64,000 bases of DNA, taken from contig JARZZO010000001.1 of the NCBI GenBank assembly GCA_030544215.1, positions 68,970,456 to 69,034,455 of the forward strand. Direction: 5' to 3'. The notes below the pieces were generated by a model. That model saw nothing but the letters and a program-made list of their open reading frames with translations. It had not been told where the DNA came from and ran no database searches. The DNA is from Zantedeschia hybrid cultivar (lineage: Eukaryota; Streptophyta; Magnoliopsida; Alismatales; Araceae). The position numbers and the translations under genes are program-made. Positions within the stretch are counted from its first letter, which is position 1. Each line of letters begins with the position of its first letter. Shown here in pieces: positions 55,301-64,000 of the stretch.

Positions 55301-57419
55301 GACTTAGCCTGGGAAGAACCCCGTGTCTGCTCGGGATCTGGCCTAAGCCGCAACTCCCCTTGGTTTTTATGCCACCAAGCAGCAAAAGAGACGGTCATGC
55401 CCCCTTCATGAGTAGGGAGAGGCATTGCCACTTGACCGAATGTGTTCTTATGTTGAAAGTAGTTCCACCATAGTCGAGCAACGAGGTGGCTCTTTCGCTT
55501 CTGATATACTCGGAGCAACTCGGTGAAGGCAAAGTTAAAGGGGATCATCTTGTCATATCCAAAATTCCGCGCGAAGCGGTTTGGATAATAGGGCTCCAAA
55601 ATAACATCCCTGTCTTTCTTCAATACAAGTAAGCATGGGCGAGTGCTCAGAGTCCACCCATCTAATACAGCGCCGTTGTAACCCATACAACCCGTCCACG
55701 GGTCAAACCAAGCGCGATCGGCAGCTCTTCCTTTGTCAAAATATGGCCTGAAATTCCGTGAGGAGTGGTCGAAATCCAGCTTCCGGCAAGAGCCGAATGG
55801 AATAAAACTCAGGGCGGAACGGGCATAGGAAAGCTGACCCGTCCCCTGGCTGGCTGGCTGGCTCGCCAGTCGAAGAACAGTAGGCAATAATGGAGCCATC
55901 TCCCTGCCAAGGAGAGAATAACCCGATAGTAGGAGCCCTGCCCAGGCGCTAACATAATGGGTGGCCATAACCACCGAACAAGTACTTAGGGTAGTCGAGC
56001 TGCAAAGGGCCCCAAAGGAATGGTATATGCTGGCGAGTGCCGCTGGTGCAATAGCAAGGCGTGTCCCCACTGCGAGTCTTGAGGCCGCCAATAAAATCTA
56101 GGGCCGCAAAGCCCCCTCATCCCCATATGGGACAGCAAAAGTCACTAGCCAATAGGCTAGGTAAGCAGCTACATAAGTCGTATCATTAAGGCCCCAAGGA
56201 TTTTCATATTGATGCTCCGACGCAATAATGATACCTCGGCGGGGAATATTCCTATGTGACAATATAGAAGGGACCCGTTCATCGAAGATGCTAGCAAAGC
56301 CTCGATGATAACGGAAGGGCCCTCCAAAGAAGAACCTGACCCAAGCGGCTAGCGATACTTTGCCCGGGCCAGAAGAACTCCCCCCAGTGGAGGAAGAGGC
56401 AGTACGCTTTACCTTGGACAAATCCCGCCATATCTTCAATAAGTATCTGTAACAATAAGGAGTGGTGTAGTTCCCGCGCCGTCAGTAGTGCTGCGGTGGA
56501 ACTCATCTAATACTCCTTCTTCATAAGGTTCTCCCACAATCGACAAACCTGAAATCCGATGCAGGGACCAAAGATCAATGGCAGTCTCGCCCTCCGAGGT
56601 CGCGATAGTGTTAGTATCGCGAATATATCGTTCAGCAATTGCCTGGATAAAGCCATGATAGCAAAGATAGTCATATTGAGCCGCTGCAACGGCCTCATAA
56701 ATACTGGCCCTGTCAAAAATTGGCCGATAATTCTTCAGGATATACAGGAGCCATTCCGTAGCCCCCAAGCAAAAGACATGTGAACTTCTGATTTGAAGAC
56801 GGACATCCCAGGCAGGGCGAATGCCCCGACATATGTCTGATAACAATATGTTAAAGTCAGAAGAATCATGAATAGAGCCTTCTTCTGCTTCAGTCAGAAA
56901 TAACCACTGCGGGTGCCGTGCAGCCTCACAAGGACGACTCCCTGCCCGCGTCCACATAGCCGGTTGATAGGTCTTGCTGATGTCATGGACCCGAAGAATA
57001 GCCCGGATGGGCCCCATTTGCTCGGGAGTAGGGAATTCCCACAACCGATCAACGGCAAAAGGGAAAGTCGGATACGAGAAAGGGAGGAGCCCCTCCATAT
57101 TGTCGCGATCCAGTAAGATGGCACGCTCCAGATCGCGACGCTCCGCAGGGGATAATGGTCTCTCGACCCCATCTTCAACATGAGTATATGACTGGAGCAG
57201 CTCATAAATGGAGGCATCCGAAGGAAGGTGCCGGGCTGTCTCGCCTCGCAAGAAGTAAAAGAACTCTCCATCTCTATAGATGCTCTCCTGGCAGATGGGG
57301 ACAACATCCTCAATAGTAATCCGCAAATGTGGCTGAGCCACCCAGCGGAACCCCGCGTCTGGGTATCCAGCGACCTCCTCCTGAAACCCCTCGACGGTAA
57401 TATCGCCAAGAGCGGCCAT
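52388..57419 (-). pseudogene. Antisense multi-exon gene with plant-mobile-domain-like N-terminus
   Basis: It runs against the retrotransposon. Start ATG 57419-57417 (MAALGDITVEGFQEEVAGYP). The first part has FIQAIAERYIRDTNTIATSE then GETAIDLWSLHRISGLSIVG, which fits the W/R..T.T....GE.TI.L.....L.GL...G core of plant mobile domain (PMD) proteins. Later parts read WVRFFFGGPF, TYVAAYLAYWL, ALRP, RLAIAPAALASIYHSF and EPYYPNRFARNFGYDK, all usual for PMDs. After a Pro-rich part with short GT-AG introns (for example 54902-54825, 78 bases), six or more small acidic exons follow, then a coiled coil (EGEDQDD, AQQALLRTELESAL, DREVLDSSIAEA) ending TPTQD. Defects: a frameshift or tiny intron near 56445, TAG 56100-56098 after ALRP, a TAG near 54003, and a TAG and a TGA in the coiled coil near 52570 and 52490. 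PMDs occur in host regulators (MAIN/MAIL) and in transposons. Confidence 0.68.
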
Positions 57420-58333
57420 AATGATGCAAAGCAAGGATATTAACCTGCGAAGGGACCACAAAAAAAACACATATATCAAAACGATGCACAAAGCAAACAA
57501 TATAGCTAAATCCCGACAGAAAGTCAGGATGATGCGAAAATACTTGCGTATCGCCTACAAATGGTGAAAATATGGCCAACCCAGAATGTCTCACATGGAG
57601 CTCCTGGAAATGCATAGATAAAAAAAAAAAATGAAGTGCTAATACTAGCACAACATCCATATCATGCCCTTATATATGTATATATTGCCTTAGTGGCGGA
57701 CACTTTGACAATCCGGAATGCCTCGCATCGAACTCTCGGAAATGCCGAAATAAGGTACTAATATCCTTTGAATAGGAATGACGCTATCAGAATTGAGTGA
57801 CCCGCTCTATGTTCCGAACTAATCTCTAAGTCGCAAAGGCCAAGAGAATACTCGGGACCGAGCAATGTGTCGAACAATTCGGATAGCGTCAATCTTATAG
57901 GACCCTCCAAGTCACAAAGGCCAAGAGGATCCGAATATAAAGGAAATCGAATAACTCCGAACGCCCCCAGAAAACCGCAAAGTCATGAAGACAAGGTTTC
58001 CTAGAGCGACGTCGGAATATTCAAGTACCAAAAAAATAAAGGGTGTCCGAACCTACAAGAAGCAAATATGCACGACAAATTGTGCAATTGATTGCATAAA
58101 GAATGCGGGGCAGCATTGCTATCTTTCTAAAAAAAATCCACACATGCTCAAACCATATGGAGCAGGATGGGAAAGATTAGCAAGGCAATATCAACACATA
58201 TGTGGCATAAAGATAATCCTTCGGGATCTACCAAAAATATACACATAGACATAAACATATGCATATATGTGAAATGATGCACGGGACACCCGCCTTTGGC
58301 TTCGTCTCCGTCGCGCATCCCGTGGGGGGCATT
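57420..58333. other. Non-coding region between the antisense gene and the 3' LTR
   Basis: It should hold the antisense gene's promoter and 5' UTR and the element's 3' untranslated region. Words like GTCGCAAAGGCCAAGAG and AAGTCACAAAGGCCAAGAGG repeat at 57830-57920. A purine tract GTGGGGGGCATT ends at 58333, next to the LTR. Confidence 0.55.
58322..58333 (+). promoter_or_regulatory. Polypurine tract of the Tat-type element
   Basis: GTGGGGGGCATT immediately before TGTTGAACCC of the 3' LTR. Confidence 0.6.
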
Positions 58334-59138
58334 TGTTGAACCCGAAATTTTTTTCATGCAAATAATGCCGTTTGAGTATGCATATGCACATGGCATATAC
58401 TCGCATTAATGTGAGTTCACTATAGGAAAATATATATACATACATAACATGTTCACATAGGGCTACGTTATGTAAAACAAAATATATGCCTATCATATGA
58501 GGGTTAATAGCAAATAGAGACCCTCTCATGTATAATAGAAGAACATAAAACCATGGGCTCATATTATAAGGGTAATGGAATATGAGGCATACCTAGGCCA
58601 AAAAAGCCTTGATCGGGATTTTTAAGGAGGCCTAAAACAGCCCCAAGTCACCCTTGTAGGCTTCCGAAATCAACTCCTAAGCCTCCTTGATAACGCTTAA
58701 TGGTGAGGCCCAAAGGAGGACCCTAAGATGCAGCAACAAAGATGATCTAAACGCTGCGAAATAAGAGCCAAGATCAGTCCCGAAATGGGCCAAAACCAGT
58801 CCCAAAATGGGCCAAAATCAGTCCCCAGACTTGCCCAAAATGGCCCCAAATGAAGGCCCAATGGCAAGGGTGATAGGCCCAATAAGGGACCCAATATAAG
58901 GCCCAATAAGGACCCCAAATGAGCTCAAAAATCAGTCCTACAGGGCACCAAAATCTGCAACCCAAAAAGAGAAAAAATCTCCAAAACTCCCAAAGTGGAA
59001 ATATGCCCAAAATGGAAAAGAGCAGGTCAAGTGGACCCCCTCTCTCTCCCCTTTATTTAAATAGGAAAGGAGGGAGGAGAGAGAGAGGTGGAACCGGTGG
59101 GGGGACCCCCCACCGGTTCCAAGAGAGAAACTGGTGTA

Positions 59139-59163
59139 GGGGGGGGGGGGGGGGGGGGGGGGG
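59139..59163. repeat. Poly-G run in the 3' LTR
   Basis: About 25 G where the 5' LTR has a short G tract (GTGGGAGGGGGGATGG). Confidence 0.9.
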
Positions 59164-59697
59164 ATGGGAGGAGTTCCCTCCTTCTCTCTCTTTTTGAAAT
59201 TTAAAAATGGAGGAGGGGGAGATTAAAGAGGGGTGAGAATTAATGGGTTCTTAAACCCTTTTCACACTTGTTTAAGAATCCCACAAAAGACCCCCATTTA
59301 ATTTTAACCCCTTTCACATTAGAGCCAAGTCTGAAATTAATGGGTTCTTAAACCCTTTTCACACTTGGCCAAAACACCAAATCTGAACCAAGGCTCATTT
59401 AAGAGCCCAAAAATCAGAAAAAAGGAAAGGAAGTGGGGGAGGGGAACACCCCCCACCGGCTCCCAACCGGTGGGAGGTCCAAGGCCGGTGGCCGCCACCC
59501 CCCCCACCGGTTGGAAACGGTGGGGGTGTCCATCGCCCCCCCCCCCCCCCTCTCTCATCTCTATACTCTCTCTCACTCCCTTCACTCACCCATTGAATTA
59601 AAAAATAAAAAAAGAGGGGAGGGAAGAGGATGTAAACGGTGGCACCCCCCACCGTGCCCCATTCGGTGGCACCCCCCACCGGGCCCAAATTCGGGCC

Positions 59698-59705
59698 TAT
59701 AAATA
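59698..59705 (+). promoter_or_regulatory. LTR TATA box (3' LTR)
   Basis: TATAAATA, equivalent to 39012-39019. It could drive transcription outward into the flanking DNA. Confidence 0.65.
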
Positions 59706-61209
59706 GGGCCCCTTGGCCCCCAAATCCAAACACACACACATGCAAAAAAGCAGCACATACACCCACATACAAGGAGTGTAAGGTTTGGAGGGGAGTTCTT
59801 GTTGCGTTGAAGACCAAATTCGGGTTTTCTTAACCCGGGTTTGCTGCGCTTTTTGGCGATCTTTTCCATTTCGGGGAGTCTTTCTTCCTAAGGTTCAATC
59901 CTAAGGAGAAGCTCTGCCGAATAATTCTTGTAAAATACCTTATTCAGGCGAACCTCTATCGAAATAAAAGTCGATATTTTCATGTCTGAAATGTGTGTTT
60001 GCATGCCATTAAAATAATTAAATAATATCATGTTTTTCATACTTTATATATATATATATATATATACTTAGTTTCATAAACTCAAAAAAAAAAATCTGTG
60101 CATCCCCAATTTAACCTTGACCCCACCCTATAAATATATAAGTTCAGAAATAATCATAAAATCATATTTAAAGTTAAAAATGACCTATAATTAATTAATT
60201 ACTAAAAATTCATAAAATTATATAAAAATTTGGAAAAATCAGAAAAAAAAACTGTAAAAATCAGAAATGCAACTTAAAAATCATATTGAACTAAATAACC
60301 CAAAATATCCCTCATATATTTAATTAATTAATTAATTAATCATAAAGATCAGTAAAATCAATAAAATAAAATCAGTAAAAATCAGTAAAAAACAGAAAAC
60401 CAAATCTAAAAGAGTATAAAAGTTTCTTAAATAATTAAAAATGTATATAGAACTTAATAAAATTACGAAAATACCCTCACTCATAATAAAAATCTATAAA
60501 AATCAGATAAAATCCTTAAAAAATATCAAAACTTATTTTATGATCAAAATACCCTCCATACAATAAAAATCTCATAAGAAAATAGACTCTAAATATAATA
60601 AGCCCGGTTTAGGGTAAAAATTACTAAAATACCCTTATACACTTAAAAATCAATTTCACAAATCTCATAAGGTTTTAAAACCATTAATATGCTTATAAAT
60701 CATAATACCTCCATAATTCCTAAAAATTGTATAATTGCAAAAACACCCCTATGAGTTTAAAATATTTGGAATTAATCCAGATAATTTGGAATCAATCTAA
60801 ATACATTGGAATTAATCCAAGAACATATAAAACCTATCTCAAACTGGGGTGAGGCCAAAGGCTCAACCTAAAATGCACATTCATATTCATATGTATGTGA
60901 TGCATGTAGTAGTAGTAGTGTTGCATGTTATAAGGGCATCATACGGACGGTTAATCAAAGGTTGCCGAGCAGTTGCTCGACGTAATTAACACTGACCGAG
61001 GTCAGTAGAGAAAGGTCATATACTCGAATCTTCGCCTGATTCGAAATCCCGGATTCCCTGAGGGGTAATCCCAAGCTCTCATAGTCCGATAAAATATAAA
61101 ACCGACCTATATTTCTCTAGATAAACAAAAAAATAGATTTCCAAATAATCCGATAGGAGAGACGTCTAGGTCAGATCCCGACGGAGGTTAAGAAATAACC
61201 TCCCAAACA

Positions 61210-61458
61210 GCGACATAGCTACAAAACTCTTAAAAATTCTTCATTACTCTTCAAAAAGTAGATTACGCCACTATTTAAAGCAAAACTAACTCAAACCCTA
61301 AACCTAATAATTAAGATACCCCTAATTCAAAATAAATGACTAAAATCTGACTTAAAATCTTAAAGAAAGAAGAATACATCAAATGGACCTTTAACGAGCC
61401 AAATAAAATATAAAAATAGACTCTTGGCTTCACTTCCACAACTCTTGGATCCCCATCA
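61210..61458 (-). repeat. 5' LTR of the non-autonomous element, right part
   Basis: Matches 36106-36311. GCGAC at 61210-61214 repeats 37615-37619 as the target duplication of the Tat element. Confidence 0.75.
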
Positions 61459-61769
61459 TTCATCATCTTCTTCCTTGGTAAACCTGACTTTTCATATCTA
61501 TTTAATTCAGCCAAGTTCAAGCTTGAATTTGTTTAAACAATCTGTTAGGTACTCTAAGTTAATCAAGACAAGTTTGCACTTAAATCATTTGAATGAAATA
61601 TTAGGTGCTCAAGGCAAGAGAGTCATGCTCAAGTTAAGAGAGTCAAATTGAAGCTTGCACTTGTTTACATGATCTAGTCATTTGAATGGATCTCAAATTC
61701 AACCTCAAACTAGAGCTTGTTTATATAATCAAGCTCCTTGTTAAGTCAAATTCCATAAAATATAAAACA
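61459..61769. other. Short unassigned stretch
   Basis: Between the LTR edge and the RTE LINE. Repeats of TTCAAGCTTGAATTTG / AAGCTTGCACTTG words; no gene. Confidence 0.45.
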
Positions 61770-63486
61770 TGTTGACTTTAGATATCGCCTCAAAGATTAG
61801 AGAAGTAGCTAAAAAAGTGTTTGGAGAGTCTAAAGGATATGGCCCATCTGCGAAGAAGAGGTGGTGGTGGAATAAGGAGGTACAAAACGTAGTAAAAAGT
61901 AAAAGAGAATGGTAGAAAAGATTGCCAAAGTGTGATAATAATGAGGCTTATGAACAAACAATATAACAAAAAAGACCATTAGTTGGATAAGAGTTCAGGC
62001 CTCTGAAAAGATGTATGAGAAACTTGGAACCAGAGAAAGGAAAAAAGATATTTATAGATTGGCAAGGATGAGAGAGAGAAGACGTCGGGATCTTAACCAA
62101 GTGAGGTGCATCAAAGATAGGGAAGGAAAGGTTTTGGTAAAAGATGAGGACATCAGAGAAAGGTGGAGAAGTTACTTTGACAATCTTTTTAATGATAGTC
62201 ATAGTGAAAACATAGTGAGTATAGAATGTACAATAGAGCATAATGTGAATTATACTAGAAGAATTAAATTTTCGAAAGTCAAAGAAGCATTGAAGAGAAT
62301 GAAAGCAAGTAAAACTTGTGGCCCTAATAAAATTCCTATTGAAGTGTGAAAAAGTTTGGAAGATGTAGGAGTAGAATAGTTAACCCGACTACTTAACAAT
62401 ATCCTAATCTCTAAGAAAATGCCAAATGAATGGAGGAAGAGCACTCTTGTATCTATTTTTATAAACAAAAGAAACACCCAAAGTTGCTCAAACTATAGAA
62501 GAATTAAGCATATGAGTCATACTATGAAGCTGAGGGAGAGTGGTGGAACATCATTTACGTTGTGATACAATTATCTCGGCCAACTAATTCAACTTTATGT
62601 CAGGGCGATCAACTATGGAAGTTATCTTCCTCATTAGGAGCTTAATGAAAAAGATATAGAAATATGAAGAAAGATTTGCATATAGTGTTCATTGATTTGG
62701 AGAAGGCCTATGATAATGTTCTAAGAGATGTCTTGTGGTGGGTGTTCGAACGCAAGAGGGTATCTACTAGGTACATATAAATATTAAAAGACATATATGA
62801 AGGAGCAACTACTAGTGGTTACACGGTTGGAGGAAAAACAAAAGAATTTTTTATTTCAGTTAGATTACATCAATGATCCGCAGTGAGTCCTTACCTTTTT
62901 GCATTAGTTATACATGATTTAACAAAGGATATACAAGAAGACATTCTATGGTGTATGATGTTCGCGGATGATATTGTGTTGATAGATGAGACGCAAAAGG
63001 AAGTTAATAAAAAGCTAGAGCTTTGGAGAAGCACTTTAAAGTCTAAGGGTCTCAAGTTAAGTAGAACTAAAACAGAATACATACATTGTAAGTTTAGTGA
63101 TGGTCGGAGGGACGAAAAGGAGGGTGTTAGTTTGGATAAGATGGCAATGCCCCAAAGTACCTGTTTCAAATATCTTGGTTCGATCCTACAAGATGATGAA
63201 GAATGCGAAGAGGATGTTAGCCATTGGATTAAAACATGATGGGTAAAGTGGAGACTTGTCACAAGAGTCTTGCGTGACCGCAAGATCCTAACGAAATTGA
63301 AAGAAAAATTCTACCGTACGGCGATAAGACCTGCAATGTTGTATGGCAGCGAGTGTTGGACGATGAAAGGGCAATATATCTCCAAGATAAGTGTTGCCAA
63401 GATGAGACTATTAAGGTGGATGTGCGGGTACACTAGGCTAAATAAAATTCGTGATGAGTATAATAGAGAAAAAGTGAGAGTGGTAT
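61770..63486 (+). mobile_element. Decayed RTE-type LINE fragment
   Basis: Pieces in different frames form one reverse transcriptase: KIREVAKKVFGESKG and RWWWNKEVQ (about 61780-61890), KDIYRLARMRERRRRDLNQV, VRCIKDREGKVLVKDEDIRE (62050-62160), ALKRMKASKTCGPNKIPIEV (62285-62349), MPNEWRKSTLV, VFIDLEKAYDNV (about 62685-62720), SPYLFALVIHDLTKDIQ, MMFADDIVLIDETQKE (about 62955-63000), KGLKLSRTKTEYIHCKFS and LRWMCGYTRLNKIRDEYNRE. This order and the FADDIVLIDET motif are those of plant RTE LINEs. The endonuclease part is missing upstream and several stops and frameshifts break the frame. The 3' end is cut at 63486. Confidence 0.9.
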
Positions 63487-64000
63487 TGTTGAACCAAAAA
63501 AAAAATACAAATCTATCTACATGTGCATGCAAGCATCAAACAAAATATGCAACAAACAGGCATGTGTTTAACAGCATGTAAACAAGCATACGCATACATG
63601 TATGCAAAGGAAAAATAAAAGAAAGGATGCATGCAAAGTTTCTTATGCATAAATCAACAAATAAACGAGGCATGCACATACCTCAAACAAATCTGCAGTT
63701 GCAAGCGTCCAAGGCAGCCCCCAATGCAGCCAAATGAAGCCTTCAGCAGCAACAAACCAAAGAGGAGCAAGGCACCAGCAGCAGCCTTCAACACCTCCAC
63801 CCCAACCTCCAGTAAATCTGCAATTTGGAACTCCAAATCTGCACCAACAAAGAGCCACCAACAGCAGCCTTCAAAACCTGCAACAAGAATATCACAGAAA
63901 CAAAGAAAAGGGTGCATGCAGATTTCTTTCTTGGATCCAGAAATAAAAAGGGAAGAAAGGATCTATACCTCAAAATCTGCAACAAAGAGTGCCACCCGAA
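63487..64000 (+). mobile_element. Possible start of another LTR retrotransposon
   Basis: The RTE LINE homology stops abruptly at 63484-63486 and TGTTGAACCAAAAAAAAA begins, resembling the LTR start TGTTGAACCCGAAA of the Tat element. The following sequence is A- and CA-rich with repeated GCATGCAAA and (C)AGCAGCCTTCA words and no coding domain. It continues past the window. Confidence 0.4.

Larger units (their letters stand above)
37620..61209 (+). mobile_element. 23.6-kb Ty3/gypsy Tat-type LTR retrotransposon
   Basis: Bounded by a perfect 5-bp target duplication GCGAC (37615-37619 and 61210-61214). LTRs are 37620-40528 and 58334-61209, both starting TGTTGAACCC; the 3' LTR ends in CA, while the 5' LTR ends in TA through a C-to-T change. 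Domain order is gag, protease, reverse transcriptase, RNase H, a second archaeal-type RNase H and integrase; the double RNase H is the mark of the Tat/Ogre group. After integrase come tandem repeats (50694-51860) and an antisense multi-exon gene (57419-52388). It is defective: about 15 in-frame stops and at least three frameshifts. About 17.8 kb lies between the LTRs. Confidence 0.95.
58334..61209 (+). repeat. 3' LTR of the Tat-type element
   Basis: 2,876 bp, a direct repeat of 37620-40528. TATA box at 59698-59705, AATAAA at 59963-59968, and a poly-G run at 59139-59163 not matched in the 5' copy. It ends ..CCCAAACA. Confidence 0.95.
35967..61458 (-). mobile_element. Non-autonomous LTR retrotransposon (host of the nested Tat element)
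   Basis: Read on the minus strand: 5' LTR on the right (split: 37478-37619 and 61210-61458), a primer binding site TGGTATCAGAAC (initiator-Met-tRNA type) at 37463-37474, an interior of only about 1.17 kb, a purine tract CTAGGGGAGAAT, and the 3' LTR on the left (35967-36311). TCAT flanks both sides (35963-35966 and 61460-61463), a plausible but short target duplication. No reverse transcriptase is present. The Tat element at 37620-61209 interrupts its 5' LTR. Confidence 0.75.

Overview
The window is nuclear DNA of a flowering plant. The evidence is GT-AG introns of very different lengths, plant-type genes (AP-4 sigma, oleosin, an EPSIN1-like adaptor) and dense nested plant transposons. The GC-rich, intronless oleosin and the GC-rich first exon of the AP-4 gene lean towards a monocot; this is inference, not proof.

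Layout. (1) 1-6.6 kb: three copies of a gene for a small secreted cysteine-rich protein. Only the third (5738-6118) is intact; the first keeps just the C-terminal half and the second just the N-terminal half. (2) 6.6-14 kb: AT-rich intergenic DNA with simple repeats, fold-back sequences and an old LTR-like remnant. (3) 14.08-24.74 kb: a four-exon gene for the AP-4 sigma subunit. Its 9.4-kb first intron holds a LINE tail, a 0.68-kb tandem duplication and a 2.9-kb hAT-like element carrying a broken, intron-containing piece of a chloroplast chaperonin (Cpn60 beta) gene. (4) 26.03-26.51 kb: an oleosin gene. (5) 27.1-35.1 kb, minus strand: the last three coding exons of an EPSIN1-like clathrin adaptor. 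The intron between its first two visible exons carries a 5'-truncated L1 LINE with a 16-bp target duplication. The ENTH-domain exons are not in the window. (6) 35.97-61.46 kb: nested LTR retrotransposons. A small minus-strand non-autonomous element had its 5' LTR split by a 23.6-kb Ty3/gypsy element of the Tat type, flanked by the 5-bp duplication GCGAC. (7) 61.77-63.49 kb: a decayed RTE-type LINE, probably interrupted at 63,487 by the start of another LTR element that leaves the window.

The Tat-type element is the most unusual object. It has 2.9-kb LTRs, a gag-pol with protease, reverse transcriptase, two RNase H domains and integrase, about 28 tandem repeats of roughly 36 bp after integrase, and then, on the opposite strand, a multi-exon gene with a plant-mobile-domain-like N-terminal half and a coiled-coil C-terminus. 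Gag-pol carries about 15 in-frame stops, all explicable by C-to-T change on one strand or the other, a few frameshifts, and changes at the protease and integrase active sites. The two LTRs remain very similar, so the copy may have been moved in trans when already broken.

AP-4 sigma and the EPSIN1-like protein both serve post-Golgi vesicle traffic; the oleosin is a seed oil-body protein. No operon-like link between them is claimed.
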